Source: Fictibacillus marinisediminis
Lineage (GTDB): Bacteria > Bacillota > Bacilli > Bacillales > Fictibacillaceae
Reading direction: 5' to 3'
DNA: 64,000 nucleotides
Assembly (NCBI RefSeq): GCF_023149135.1
Contig: NZ_JAIWJX010000002.1
Coordinates: 3,658,001 to 3,722,000 of the forward strand
Shown piece by piece: positions 15,550-25,355 of this stretch. The notes beneath the pieces were generated by a model. That model was given only the letters and a program-made list of their open reading frames with translations, was not told where the DNA came from and did not search any database. Both the position numbers and the translations under genes were made by a program. Each line of letters opens with the position of its first letter. Positions within the stretch are counted from its first letter, which is position 1.

Positions 15550-16569
15550 TTATACACTCGCCACCTGCAAAAGGGTCAACCCCGACTCCTTCAAGTTAAG
15601 CGGCAGGTAGCCTTCTACCTCGAGGATCGGCTGGTTAGGCCTATCCGGGAACACATGGCGGATCTCCGCTGTTTTCCCATTGCGCAGCGGAATTTTTCTT
15701 TTTTTCAGAGCTTCCATCAAGTAGTTGGCAAACGGTATGACCACATCAATATCCAGCCGATTTCCCCGTGCATCCTTAATGAGCTCGTCCACGGCAAAAA
15801 AGATCGACCGATTGTCTTTATAAACTCTTCTGGAGCAGATGGCATCAAACGTATCCGCCACAGACAGGATCCGGACTAAAAATGGAATGTGCGAAGACAC
15901 TTTATTCGGATACCCCGTTCCATCCAGCCGTTCATGATGCATCAGTGTACCAAGTAGAATTTCCTGAGGGATACCCGCTTCTTTTAATAGATTGTAGCCA
16001 TACTGCGGATGCCTTTTCATGATCTCAAATTCCTCGTCCGTCAATCGTCCTGGTTTGTTCAGAATCGCCGGGTCGATCTTGAATTTGCCGACATCATGAA
16101 AGATACCCATCTGTGCCAGCATGTTTTGTTCATTCTTGCTCAGATACAGCATCTGGCCTATTTTTCTTGCGACCAAACCAACATTCAGACTGTGCTGATA
16201 CAAATATTCATCCTGGCTGAGCTGTTCCTTCAGCTGAATGAGTGAGATGTTGTCCTTGGTGACCAGCCCTGAGAAGGCCTCTTTTATACAGGTGGCATCT
16301 TCACTCGTTAAGACTTCCTTTTTATAAATGGACGCATACTGCTCTTTCAGCTTTGAAAGGGTCTCTTGGTATACCTTTTTCACTTTTTCTTCCTCTGACA
16401 GAGGCTTCTGCCTGATGCTGTCTCTTTTGATCGTTTTCACATTATACTTGGCCAGCAGCCGCATATGAATTTCATTAATGACTGTACCTTTTCGAAGAAG
16501 CAAGATATTGCTAGAGGAATACAGATCGTCTAACAGTTCTTGTCCAATTTCAATCTTTACCTGATCCAC
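15550..16569 (-). CDS. HD-GYP domain c-di-GMP phosphodiesterase
   Basis: A 339-residue cytosolic protein. The N-terminal ~110 residues are a short regulatory region beginning with a strand pattern (NILLLRKGTVINE) common to Bacillus HD-GYP proteins. The HD-GYP domain (~120-300) keeps QHSLNV (His126), FHDVGKF (His158-Asp159) and HHERLDGTGYP (211-221), the metal and substrate ligands. It should cleave c-di-GMP to pGpG or GMP. It is the last gene of an operon with two GGDEF proteins, 35 bases after the preceding one, so synthesis and breakdown are made together. A close relative is encoded at 37497-38489. Confidence 0.92.
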   Translation of the reverse strand: MDQVKIEIGQELLDDLYSSSNILLLRKGTVINEIHMRLLAKYNVKTIKRDSIRQKPLSEEEKVKKVYQETLSKLKEQYASIYKKEVLTSEDATCIKEAFSGLVTKDNISLIQLKEQLSQDEYLYQHSLNVGLVARKIGQMLYLSKNEQNMLAQMGIFHDVGKFKIDPAILNKPGRLTDEEFEIMKRHPQYGYNLLKEAGIPQEILLGTLMHHERLDGTGYPNKVSSHIPFLVRILSVADTFDAICSRRVYKDNRSIFFAVDELIKDARGNRLDIDVVIPFANYLMEALKKRKIPLRNGKTAEIRHVFPDRPNQPILEVEGYLPLNLKESGLTLLQVASV

Positions 16570-16604
16570 GTCTCATTTCCCTTCCATTCTTGTTCTATTT
16601 GTAT

Positions 16605-17675
16605 TTATGTAAACCGAACCTGATTTCGTCCGTTCCGTTTTGCTAAGTATAAAGCTTCATCTGCTTTTTTTAGTAAAGGCTTCTCCTGAATGGTTGGATA
16701 GTGGGCAACACCGAGCGAGACCGTCACACAGATCGCCTCACCTGTACTTAAAGTGAACGGGTGCAGCTCAACAGCCTTCCGTACTCTTTCTGCAACTTCA
16801 ACAGCTTTTGGCAGCGTACAGTCCGGAAGAATAACGCTGAACTCCTCCCCTCCATTCCGGCAGACGATATCATAGGACCTCGTGGACTGAAGCAGCACCC
16901 TTCCCATTTCCCGAAGGACTCGATCACCCTCCTGATGGCCGTATGTATCGTTCACCTTTTTAAAAAAATCGATATCGAGATAGATGAGTGACAGTTCTTC
17001 TCCTTTTTCTGCCGCCTGCTGTACCCGCTCATTAAACACTTGTTTAAAGTAGCGGACATTTCCGAGCTTTGTTAAGAAATCCGTATAGGATTCCCTTTCA
17101 TAACGCTTAAATAAGGAGTGGGCCTTCCGGAAATGCTCACATAAATAAACGGCCAGCCAGCCTCCTGCAATACACATCACCCAGTAGACCGGCAGGATAA
17201 TTCCAATGATCTGTTTATCCTGCACTATCATTAGAAAAATGAGGGAAAACATCATGTTTGCATACAATAGCATGGCGGCCACTTTTGCAGTAAAAGCCCA
17301 TTTCTTCCGGCAAAAAATCAGAAAACCAAGGTATGTTACGATGATGATGATCGCTGCCATATTGGACGCTTCGTTTACCCCGTATAAAAAACGGCCGCCA
17401 GCAATCAAGACTGTACAAATGAATCCCGGCAGCCATCCCCCATAAACCATGGCAATCAACAGCGGAATGTAACGAAGGTCAGCACGGATCTCATCTGTCA
17501 CATGGATGGAATAAAGCATTAATATATTGCCGAGCAAACCGCCCGACACACCGGCGACAACCTTCGTCGAAAATGGAGCCGCTGCATTGAGCGGCCTGTC
17601 CTTTGCCCACTGGCAATACAAAAACAACAGGGCAATCAAAATGGTTATGTTTACAAAGAAATCTTTTATGATCAT
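16605..17675 (-). CDS. dgcK: Membrane diguanylate cyclase, DgcK-like
   Basis: A 356-residue protein with about six hydrophobic segments in its first 190 residues, of the 5TMR sensor type, and a C-terminal GGDEF domain. The signature is GGEEF, with a canonical RxxD inhibitory site (RSYD) five residues ahead, so product feedback is expected. The substrate loop LDIDFFKKVNDTYGH is intact. B. subtilis DgcK (YhcK, 359 aa) has the same layout. It makes c-di-GMP from two GTP in response to an unknown membrane or wall signal. It follows the DgcW-like gene by 36 bases. Confidence 0.9.
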   Translation of the reverse strand: MIIKDFFVNITILIALLFLYCQWAKDRPLNAAAPFSTKVVAGVSGGLLGNILMLYSIHVTDEIRADLRYIPLLIAMVYGGWLPGFICTVLIAGGRFLYGVNEASNMAAIIIIVTYLGFLIFCRKKWAFTAKVAAMLLYANMMFSLIFLMIVQDKQIIGIILPVYWVMCIAGGWLAVYLCEHFRKAHSLFKRYERESYTDFLTKLGNVRYFKQVFNERVQQAAEKGEELSLIYLDIDFFKKVNDTYGHQEGDRVLREMGRVLLQSTRSYDIVCRNGGEEFSVILPDCTLPKAVEVAERVRKAVELHPFTLSTGEAICVTVSLGVAHYPTIQEKPLLKKADEALYLAKRNGRNQVRFT

Positions 17676-17711
17676 TTCTGTTCGGAATGTCTCCTCACTT
17701 ATGCGATTGAA

Positions 17712-20147
17712 CTATTGCGGCAAGACCGCGGCTTTATCATCAAAAATAACAGCGATCTCCTCAGGGGAAATCGGGCGGCTGAATAAATAGCCCTGTGCCT
17801 CATTGCAAAGTCCCTGCTGCAAAAACTGGAGCTGTTCCTGTGTTTCAACTCCTTCCGCAATAACCTTAAGCTCAAGGTTATGAGCCATAGCAATGATGGT
17901 GCTGACGAGCGCCATATCCTTCGTATCAGCAAAAATATTGCTCGTGAACGACCGATCAATCTTTAAGCTGTCGATCGGAAACAGTTTGAGATAGCTTAAG
18001 GAGGAGTACCCGGTTCCAAAATCATCAATGGAAAGATGAACACCCATCGCTTTCAGATTATTCATCATGGAAATGGCATGCTTTGAATCCTGGATGATAC
18101 TCTCTGTCAGCTCGAGTTCAAGGTATTGAGGATCCAGGCCGGTTTCTTCCAGTGTTCTGCGGATGGCCTCAACCAGGCTCGTCTGCTGAAACTGCCGGGA
18201 TGAAACGTTGACAGCGACCCGGATGAAAGGATAACCTGCTTCCTGCCAAGCTTTGTTCTGGCGGCAGGCTTCATACAGCACCCATTCCCCGAGAGGAACG
18301 ATCAATCCTGATTCTTCCGCCAGCGGAATGAATTCAGCCGGAGAAATGTTCCCAAATTCCGGATGCTCCCAGCGTAATAGGGCTTCCACACCGACCAGCT
18401 CATCGGAATGAATGTTAAACTGTGGCTGATAGTACACGGTGAATTCTCCGTTCTTCAATCCCCTGCGAAGACCGATCTCCAGCCTGATTTTCCGGGATTG
18501 CGCCTCGTTCATTCCTGGCGTATAGAACTGAAAATGATTCTTTCCGTCCTCCTTCACCCGGTACATGGCGGTATCGGCATTCTTAATGAGTGTTTCTTTG
18601 TCTTTGCCGTCTGAGGGGTAAACGCTGATCCCGATCGAAGGCGTTATATACAGCTCCTGCTCATCGATGACAATAGGATCGCTGAACGCCTGAAGAATCC
18701 TCGCTGCCTTTTGGGTAATCTCTCCAGACGCCGTATTGGGAAGAAGAACAAGAAACTCGTCCCCTCCCTGCCTTGAAACGGTATCGGTCTTATCCGTACA
18801 GCCCTCAAGCCGTTTTGCCGTTTCAATCAATAATTGATCTCCGGTCACATGCCCAAGTGTGTCGTTGATAATTTTAAAGCGGTCAAGGTCAATGAACATC
18901 ATGCCGATCATCTGCTGGTTCATTTCTGCATATTCGAGCGCTTTTTCCATACGGTCCATCAGCAGCAGGCGGTTCGGCAAACCTGTCAGTGAATCCCGGT
19001 ACACCATCTGATTGATCTTCTGTTCCGCTTTTTTCCGGTCCGTAATGTCCCGGATGATGCTGCTGAAATAGGTCTCGTTCTCTTCTGTCCATGCTGCGAG
19101 TGAAAGCTCGATCGGAAACTCGCACCCGTCTTTCCTGCGGCCTTCAAGCTCCACTGTTTTTCCAATCACATACGGCTTGTTTGTTTCCAGGTAGCGTTCC
19201 ATGCCCTGCTGATGTGCGGTTCTGAAACGCTCGGGTATGATCATTTGAAGGTTTTGCCCGATCACTTCACTCTTCTCAAATCCAAAGATATGTTGTGCTC
19301 CCTGATTCCAGGAGATAATGATTCCTTCACTGCTCGCCAGGATGATCGCATCGTTCGCCGACTCGATGACCGATCGGAATTTCCGTTCGGATTTCAGCAC
19401 CTGAGACTCGAACCGCTGATCAATAAAAAGACTGATGAATACCAGCCCTAAAACGAACAGCATGCCAATCCCGATGGCATATGCCAAATAGACCGGATTA
19501 AATGAGGTGCCTGGCACCGCCAAATGATGCTCATGGTGAGTGAAGGAAGCGGATGACATCCCGGTATAGTGCATACCTGCGATGGCAAACCCCATGATCA
19601 GGGCGCTCACAGTTTTTCTCATCCACAATTTCCCCTTGCCGCTATCCTGCTGAATGGAAAAGAGCAGGTACAGAGCGGCAAGTGACGTGACAAACGCGAT
19701 AACAGCGGACAGCCACCATAGCCAAGGATTATAGATGATCCCGCCCTGCACAATCATCGCTTTCATCCCGATATAGTGCATGGATACGATCCCCGCCGCC
19801 ATCAAAAGAGCCCCGAAGATCACCTGGAACGCTTTTAAGGACGAGCGGCTGACCATCCAAAAAGCGAGTCCGGATGCAAGGATGGCCGGAAAAATCGATA
19901 CGATGACGAGCGGCAGATGGTAGGTCACCGGAACCGCTAGATGAAAGGCGAGCATTCCGATAAAATGCATCGACCAAATACCCATTCCCATCGTAATGGC
20001 CCCGCCCCAAAGCCATAAGTAGCGCAGTCTTCCTTTTGTTTTATCTATTCGAATCCCTAAATCGAGTGCTGCATAGGACGCTGCACAGGCAATAAATATA
20101 GAAAGCAGCACTAATGGCAGCTGATAGTAGCCAGTAATCATGTTCAT
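17712..20147 (-). CDS. dgcW: MHYT-PAS-GGDEF-EAL protein, DgcW-like
   Basis: An 811-residue membrane protein. Residues ~1-240 form the seven-helix MHYT sensor (SMHFIGM, SMHYIGM, GMHYTGM), thought to sense gases through copper. A PAS domain (~255-375) follows, then GGDEF (~380-545; RQGGDEF, without an RxxD site, DKTD instead), then EAL (~555-805). The EAL domain keeps every phosphodiesterase residue I can check: EALLRW, NVSSRQF, ELTES, DDFGTGYSS, KIDRSF, EGVET and QGYLFSRP. It can therefore probably both make and break c-di-GMP. B. subtilis YkoW/DgcW has the same order. A half copy of the dispersed palindrome adds VPGT near residue 211, between the last sensor helices. Confidence 0.92.
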   Translation of the reverse strand: MNMITGYYQLPLVLLSIFIACAASYAALDLGIRIDKTKGRLRYLWLWGGAITMGMGIWSMHFIGMLAFHLAVPVTYHLPLVIVSIFPAILASGLAFWMVSRSSLKAFQVIFGALLMAAGIVSMHYIGMKAMIVQGGIIYNPWLWWLSAVIAFVTSLAALYLLFSIQQDSGKGKLWMRKTVSALIMGFAIAGMHYTGMSSASFTHHEHHLAVPGTSFNPVYLAYAIGIGMLFVLGLVFISLFIDQRFESQVLKSERKFRSVIESANDAIILASSEGIIISWNQGAQHIFGFEKSEVIGQNLQMIIPERFRTAHQQGMERYLETNKPYVIGKTVELEGRRKDGCEFPIELSLAAWTEENETYFSSIIRDITDRKKAEQKINQMVYRDSLTGLPNRLLLMDRMEKALEYAEMNQQMIGMMFIDLDRFKIINDTLGHVTGDQLLIETAKRLEGCTDKTDTVSRQGGDEFLVLLPNTASGEITQKAARILQAFSDPIVIDEQELYITPSIGISVYPSDGKDKETLIKNADTAMYRVKEDGKNHFQFYTPGMNEAQSRKIRLEIGLRRGLKNGEFTVYYQPQFNIHSDELVGVEALLRWEHPEFGNISPAEFIPLAEESGLIVPLGEWVLYEACRQNKAWQEAGYPFIRVAVNVSSRQFQQTSLVEAIRRTLEETGLDPQYLELELTESIIQDSKHAISMMNNLKAMGVHLSIDDFGTGYSSLSYLKLFPIDSLKIDRSFTSNIFADTKDMALVSTIIAMAHNLELKVIAEGVETQEQLQFLQQGLCNEAQGYLFSRPISPEEIAVIFDDKAAVLPQ
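19506..19518. repeat. Half palindrome inside the dgcW-like coding region
   Basis: GGTGCCTGGCACC, the end motif of the dispersed element, lies in frame within the sensor domain and encodes Val-Pro-Gly-Thr. Its partner half is absent. Confidence 0.75.
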
Positions 20148-20322
20148 GTTGATAGTAAGTCTCCCAGTTAGTCGTTTGCATAAAAAAGATAGTTATATAC
20201 CTATTATCGGTCTAATGGCCTATACGATTAGTAGATTTTTACTTTTTTGAAGAACTCTCTAATTTTTACAGAAAAAATGATGCTGTCTAATAAGCTGTTA
20301 GATCGGATATCTGGAAGCAGAT

Positions 20323-20520
20323 GATTTCCGTTCCAGGCTGCTCGCTTTTCGCGGGGCGTGCGCTGAACCCCTCGGCGCTTGCGCCTGCGGGTTTCACCTG
20401 TCACACTCGTCCCGCAGGACAAGGAAGGCTTCGTCAGCGTTATATCGCACGAAGAAAATGTGACGTTCATTTTCGAGGAGTCTCGCATCTTCCACTACAA
20501 TCAACTTGTCATCGAAGATT
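20323..20520. repeat. Second dispersed repeat family, copy 1
   Basis: Begins GATTTCCGTTCCAGGCTGCT, runs through CGCGGGGCGTGCGCTGA and CCCGCAGGA, and ends TCAACTTGTCA. It matches the segment at 29668-29800 but carries about 55 extra bases between the CCCGCAGGA and GTCTCGCA blocks. It lies in the 430-base gap between the dgcW-like and chemoreceptor genes. I see no gene in it. Confidence 0.85.
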
Positions 20521-20527
20521 TCTAAAC

Positions 20528-20575
20528 AAAAGAAGCTGCTAGAAGGTCAGTCTATGACTTTCTAGCAGCTTCTTT
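20528..20575 (-). terminator. Terminator of the chemoreceptor operon
   Basis: AAAGAAGCTGCTAGAA pairs perfectly with TTTCTAGCAGCTTCTTT, extended by TCA/TGA pairs. It lies directly after the chemoreceptor stop codon. Confidence 0.9.
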
Positions 20576-20581
20576 ATTTTT

Positions 20582-22231
20582 CTACAATTTAAATTTCGAA
20601 ACAACATCCTGCAGTTCTTCAGCAAGATTGGTAAGAGATGTGGCTGCTGCGTTTACTTCTTCCATGGATGCGAGCTGTTCTTCTGAAGCCGCGACCACTT
20701 CCATGGCGCTTGCGGACGTTGTGCCCGCTACGTTCGACATCTCAGCCACATGGCCGGAAACCTGGCTTACTTCCTCATTGATCTTCTGAGAGGTAGCGGA
20801 GATTTCCTTGATCTGCTGTGTTACTTGAACGATCGCATTTAAAATGGTGGTAAACGATTCATTAGTCTTTTGAGCGATTTCTAATCCTGAATCTACTTTT
20901 TCCTTCACATCATTGATGGATGTGACCGTATTCTTTGTTTCTTCCTGAATGTGTTTCGTCATAGCTGATATATCAAGTACAGATTTTCGTGTCTGGTCAG
21001 CAAGCTTGCGGACCTCATTGGCCACGACGGCAAACCCTTTACCCGCATCTCCCGCGCGTGCTGCTTCAATCGCTGCATTCAGCGCAAGAAGATTCGTCTG
21101 TTCAGCGATATCATTGATAATGTTCAGGATCGAACCGATCTCCACGGAACGCTGGCTTAAGTCATTCAATGCCTGGTCGGTTCCTGCCACCGAGTGATGA
21201 ATGGAATCCATCTGCTGAAGTGTATCGTGCACAAGCGCCGAGCCCTGCTGTGTCTGTTCGCTCGCATTCTCCGCCAGTTCAAGCACCAAGGCAGCGTTTT
21301 CGGAGATCTGCTCAACAGCATTTTTACTCTGTTCAACCGATCGGACGGATTCATCCGACATTTTTGTCTGATTTTCTGCCCCTTCAGACACCTGCTGAAT
21401 GGAGGCGGTAATCAATTCGCTTCCTTTCATCGTTTCATCCGCACTCGCCATCAGCTGTTCTGCCGATGCAGCAACCTGTCCGGATCCGTTTCCGACCTGG
21501 GTGATAACGGCTCTTAAGTTATCAATCATTTGACCGAACGACTGATTTAATTCGTACACTTCATCTTTCGTTCGTACCGTAACAGCTGGTACAGCCAGAT
21601 TTCCGTTAGCCACTTCCCCAGCATTTTCGGTAATCCTTTTCAGCGGATCAACAATCCTGCGGGTCATGATGATGGATAGGACAAGGCTTCCGAGAACCAA
21701 AATGATAAGAGCAACCATAGAAAATGTAATCATGCCCTTAATCTTTTCCTTCAGATCCGCCTGCATCCATTCGTACTGACCATTGATCTGCTGCTTCAGC
21801 TGGTACACATCATTGATTAATCCTTTTGTCCTGAGGGACTGCCGTTTGATCTCTGCCTGGTCACCTTCTTTAACAGCGGTATCCGACTCGCTTTTAAGCT
21901 CATCGAATTTACTGCCGATCCGTTCGATCAGCTGCGCTTGTTTTTTATCTGTCAGCCCTTTTTTCAGCTTATTGTAATCAGAAGCCAGTATCTGAAAATC
22001 ATTGGTCACATCATTCGTGTTGCTCGCTGAAATGTTCAGTGAGTAGGCACTTAATGATTTTTCAAGACTCTTGGCGGAGCTGTTCAGCTCTTCCACCTCT
22101 ACTAAAACCTTTACAATCTTTTCAGTGGAAGAGTTCAATTTGGTCATACCGAAAATGTTATAGCCGATGATGATCACAGACAGCAGCAGCGGCACAATCG
22201 ATATCATTAATATTTTAGTTTTCAGTTTCAT
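20582..22231 (-). CDS. Methyl-accepting chemotaxis protein
   Basis: A 549-residue transmembrane chemoreceptor. The first membrane segment is at ~7-28 and the second at ~168-190, bracketing a ~140-residue extracellular helical sensor of the four-helix-bundle type. A HAMP domain (~192-245) follows, then a long cytoplasmic coiled coil with the signalling tip [20 protein letters not shown]. It should report ligand binding to CheA/CheW. It follows a BMP-family binding lipoprotein gene by 21 bases in the same operon, which suggests that the lipoprotein presents the ligand to it. Confidence 0.93.
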   Translation of the reverse strand: MKLKTKILMISIVPLLLSVIIIGYNIFGMTKLNSSTEKIVKVLVEVEELNSSAKSLEKSLSAYSLNISASNTNDVTNDFQILASDYNKLKKGLTDKKQAQLIERIGSKFDELKSESDTAVKEGDQAEIKRQSLRTKGLINDVYQLKQQINGQYEWMQADLKEKIKGMITFSMVALIILVLGSLVLSIIMTRRIVDPLKRITENAGEVANGNLAVPAVTVRTKDEVYELNQSFGQMIDNLRAVITQVGNGSGQVAASAEQLMASADETMKGSELITASIQQVSEGAENQTKMSDESVRSVEQSKNAVEQISENAALVLELAENASEQTQQGSALVHDTLQQMDSIHHSVAGTDQALNDLSQRSVEIGSILNIINDIAEQTNLLALNAAIEAARAGDAGKGFAVVANEVRKLADQTRKSVLDISAMTKHIQEETKNTVTSINDVKEKVDSGLEIAQKTNESFTTILNAIVQVTQQIKEISATSQKINEEVSQVSGHVAEMSNVAGTTSASAMEVVAASEEQLASMEEVNAAATSLTNLAEELQDVVSKFKL

Positions 22232-22252
22232 GGTGTAAACTCCTTCTGGCCT

Positions 22253-23236
22253 CTACAGCTCGATGTGAATCTTTCCCTGTGAGATGCCTTCCCTTAACTC
22301 ATTCAGTTTGGCTTGCTGCTTGGCGTTCAGCTCGATCAAACGGATCGGAGCGATGTCGATGCCGCCCTCTTTGATGCCGAGAACGCTGTCTTTTTCTTTT
22401 AGCTGACCTGTCTTGGCCATCTGTTTTGCTGCTTGATAGATCGCAACATCCACTTTTTTCATCATCGATGTGGCAATCGCTTTTTCTGCGAGGTAGTACT
22501 GGTCCGTATCCACACCTAAGGCATGAACTCCTGCTTTTTGCGCTTCCAGCAGTGCACCGACACCGGTAAACCCTGCCGGCGGGTAGATATAGTCCGCTTT
22601 CTTAACGATCATCCTTTTAGCCATTTTTTCGCCAAGTTTATCATCATCAAACGTTCCTGCGAATTCTGAAATGACTTTTGCTTTTGGATTAACAGCCTTC
22701 ATTCCTTGGATATATCCCTTTTCAAACTTGCGGATCAGCGGAACATCCATACCACCGATAAAGCCGGCTACATTGCTTTTGGTTTTCATTCCGGCAATCG
22801 CCCCAACGAGATAGGATCCTTCTTCTTCCTTGAAGGTAATAGAATAGACATTCGAAAGCTTGGATTGAGAATCAATCAATAAGAATTTCTGCTTCGGATA
22901 CTTTTGAGCGACCTTTTCCATGTCCTTCTGCATGGAGAATCCAAGCCCGATCACCAGGTCGTTCCCTTCCTTCACAAGAGACTCAATCCCGGCTTCATAG
23001 GTCTTACTTGTCGCAAGCTCGCGATAGTTGAAGACGATGTCCTGCTCGTCACGTGCTTTTTCCAGACCGGCAAACCCTGCATCAGAAAACGACTGGTCCC
23101 CGAGTCCCGCATCCGACAGCATGATGCCGATCTTCACTCTCTTTTTAGCCGCAGCGGACTGGGCTTTTTCCATCGAACAGCCGCTGTTAATGAGCAACGC
23201 GGCAATTATTGCAAATATCACTGTATATCGTTTCAT
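22253..23236 (-). CDS. BMP-family substrate-binding lipoprotein
   Basis: A 327-residue lipoprotein with lipobox INSGC (Cys near 20) and the BMP/PBP1 fold: KIGIMLSDAGLGDQSF, VIGLGFSMQKDM, SYLVGAIAGM and GFIGGMDVP are family segments. BMP proteins bind nucleosides or related small molecules, usually for an ABC importer. No permease or ATPase gene is nearby. It is co-transcribed with a chemoreceptor, so a role as periplasm-like sensor for chemotaxis is the better guess. The ATG at 23236 is preferred because AAGGA lies eight bases before it, while the ATG three codons earlier abuts that site. Confidence 0.85.
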   Translation of the reverse strand: MKRYTVIFAIIAALLINSGCSMEKAQSAAAKKRVKIGIMLSDAGLGDQSFSDAGFAGLEKARDEQDIVFNYRELATSKTYEAGIESLVKEGNDLVIGLGFSMQKDMEKVAQKYPKQKFLLIDSQSKLSNVYSITFKEEEGSYLVGAIAGMKTKSNVAGFIGGMDVPLIRKFEKGYIQGMKAVNPKAKVISEFAGTFDDDKLGEKMAKRMIVKKADYIYPPAGFTGVGALLEAQKAGVHALGVDTDQYYLAEKAIATSMMKKVDVAIYQAAKQMAKTGQLKEKDSVLGIKEGGIDIAPIRLIELNAKQQAKLNELREGISQGKIHIEL

Positions 23237-23426
23237 GTTATTCATCCTTACTCACTAAAATTTACTACTCTAGTATTAACGGCAAAAATTGTCGAATGTT
23301 AACAAGAAGAATAAATGTTGAAATTTTCTTGCAATAATAAAATAAAAAAGCAACCAGGCACAAGCCAAATATGCTTTTATTAATTCGGATCGGGGTGCTT
23401 ACATTAAATTCGAGTTTATTCCCTAT

Positions 23427-23457
23427 AAAAAATAGCATCTCGCAGGATGCTATTTTT
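23427..23457 (-). terminator. Terminator downstream of the small lipoprotein gene
   Basis: AAAAATAGCATC pairs with GATGCTATTTTT, with a T run on the minus strand. It lies in the 365-base gap 23246-23610, in which I see no gene. Confidence 0.8.
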
Positions 23458-23610
23458 GCGTTTACCAGTTAAGGGCCTTTTTTTCAATAGTAATCAACTT
23501 GTCCGTATCCACTTCTCTGCTATGTGCATTTAATAGAGTAGGAGAGAGATGTACTAAATGGGAAAAATATGTCCCTCGCCGTTTAAGCCTGCTGTCTGCG
23601 CTCTGAGCGA

Positions 23611-24063
23611 TCATTCGCTATTTGGCAATTCGGGTACTTTTTTATGAATATCGTTATTTATTTTTATTTTCAATGTGTCTGAATGTTTGGTAGGTGTAAA
23701 TTTAACATTTGCTAAAAGGGGACCTGCCACTTTTTGTCCACTTTTTTTCTTGTTTTGGAGTTCATCAATGTTTTTTACAGTGGTCTTCGCTACTTTAATG
23801 GTGTATTTAGTCGTCAAATTCAACTTAACTTTTGCTTCTTTATTTTCATTTGTAATGATGATAAAACTTTTTGGTAATACGGCGGCGGCCTGATCTGTTT
23901 CTTTTCCATCCGTTATAACCGTAAGTAAGAAATGCTGATTTTTCTCCTGTGTATTAACAATTTGCAAGGTGATCTCCTTTGACCTCAAATGGTCCTTTCC
24001 TCCTGTTGAAGAACAACTTGCTAACAAAATGACAAGCAAGATACGTATAAGGTATTTCAGCAT
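23611..24063 (-). CDS. Small hypothetical lipoprotein
   Basis: A 150-residue protein with a clear type II signal peptide (ILLVILLASC, lipid Cys near 17) and a beta-rich, Lys/Thr-rich body. No family is recognised. It is divergent from the secreted protease gene, with only 62 bases between their starts, so the two may share control. Confidence 0.65.
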   Translation of the reverse strand: MLKYLIRILLVILLASCSSTGGKDHLRSKEITLQIVNTQEKNQHFLLTVITDGKETDQAAAVLPKSFIIITNENKEAKVKLNLTTKYTIKVAKTTVKNIDELQNKKKSGQKVAGPLLANVKFTPTKHSDTLKIKINNDIHKKVPELPNSE

Positions 24064-24125
24064 AACTCCTCCTTTTTTCCTATTTTTAGATGGTTACATT
24101 AAAGTATTAGGAGGTGATGTGAAAT

Positions 24126-25130
24126 ATGAAGAAACTTAGCTTTTTTTTGTTATGTTTATTCATTGTTGCTCCTCTGTTAACTCCCCTTAAAACATCCCCT
24201 TTACAACAAAAAAAATTAAGAAGCCCAAGTCAGCTCTATGCTAACATCGATATGCTAAAACTGGAAAAAGACAAAGTTTCGCGATTAAATGAAAAACTTA
24301 AAAACGCTAAACTGAAGCCCATAAAAGAATTCAGTGCAAGTGAACGAAAAAAAATAAAAAATATGAAAAATAAATTTGCTTCTGTTAGTTCACAAGGAGA
24401 CATTCTACAAGGAAAGGATAGCCCAGTTCTTAATAGCGGGATATCTTTTACCAGTTCTGATGTTACTGCACTTGCTGAAGATCATAGAGTGAAAGTGACG
24501 AACACGGCTACAAGTCCTTACAACGCTATGGTACAAATTAATTTTAAAGATGCAAGCGGCGATTGGTATGTATGTTCTGGAACCTTTTTAAACAGAACCA
24601 CCGTACTTACTGCAGCTCACTGTGTATTTGATTCATATACTCATAAATTCCATTCCTATTGGTCTGTCTATCCAGGCGATAATGGTACAGCCCTCCCTTA
24701 TGGCGGATGGTCATCCACCAAAGCTTATGCTCCGATCGGATGGATAAACTCGACTGCTCCTAGCGAAGGTGAAATCTATTTAAGAGATGTACAATATGAT
24801 TACGCAGTCATAAAAATTGACTCCAGCCATTCCTATCATCTGCCTATAAGTTCGACTTCCGGGATTGGAGACTCTATCATTTCATATGGGTACCCCACTG
24901 ATAAAGGGGAGGGTTCCGGATATTATTACTTATATAAAAGTGCTGGATCCATAACTGATGTTCAATACAATGCAATCATTCATTCTTCGTATGTGACAAG
25001 TGGAATGAGTGGTGGGCCAATTTTAAAATCGAGCTCAATTATATCGGTTAATAGTACGTACAATTGGAGTGCCAAGTTCGGTTCAACTCATGTTAATACA
25101 ATAAATGAATGGAAATCCCTTCCGTACTAG
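24126..25130 (+). CDS. Secreted V8-like serine protease
   Basis: A 334-residue exported protease. A signal peptide (~1-22) is followed by a Lys-rich propeptide-like region (~25-115) and a trypsin-fold domain. The catalytic triad is visible: LTAAHC (His165), DYAVIK (Asp225) and TSGMSGGP (Ser295). It belongs with glutamyl endopeptidases and related S1B proteases, but the specificity pocket is not readable by eye. GGAGGTG lies nine bases before the ATG. The charged propeptide suggests secretion as a zymogen. Confidence 0.9.
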   Translation: MKKLSFFLLCLFIVAPLLTPLKTSPLQQKKLRSPSQLYANIDMLKLEKDKVSRLNEKLKNAKLKPIKEFSASERKKIKNMKNKFASVSSQGDILQGKDSPVLNSGISFTSSDVTALAEDHRVKVTNTATSPYNAMVQINFKDASGDWYVCSGTFLNRTTVLTAAHCVFDSYTHKFHSYWSVYPGDNGTALPYGGWSSTKAYAPIGWINSTAPSEGEIYLRDVQYDYAVIKIDSSHSYHLPISSTSGIGDSIISYGYPTDKGEGSGYYYLYKSAGSITDVQYNAIIHSSYVTSGMSGGPILKSSSIISVNSTYNWSAKFGSTHVNTINEWKSLPY

Positions 25131-25261
25131 AAATAACCCAGGAAAAAGTAAAAAAGAGCTGCCTCGCTTTTTATGAGTCAGCTCTTCCGCTATTCCAAAC
25201 AATCGAAAACGTGCTTCTATTCGGTTACAAGAAATACTGCAATTCAGCACGTGATCGAAAG

Positions 25262-25290
25262 AATGACCCCGGAACAATACCGAGGTCATG
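25262..25290. terminator. Terminator between protease and glycosyltransferase genes
   Basis: ATGACC-CCGG pairs with CCG-GGTCAT around AACAATA, between two convergent genes. A second inverted repeat (AAGCATAC/GTATGCTT, 25314-25344) lies just to the right. Confidence 0.6.
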
Positions 25291-25355
25291 TTTCAATTAA
25301 ACTTTCTATTTTTAAGCATACAGTTCACCATTAGTTGGTATGCTTCATTTATGCA

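Noticed and set aside
23360..23475. A small plus-strand gene in the gap after the BMP lipoprotein gene
   Set aside because: It has no ribosome binding site, and its frame runs through a terminator hairpin.
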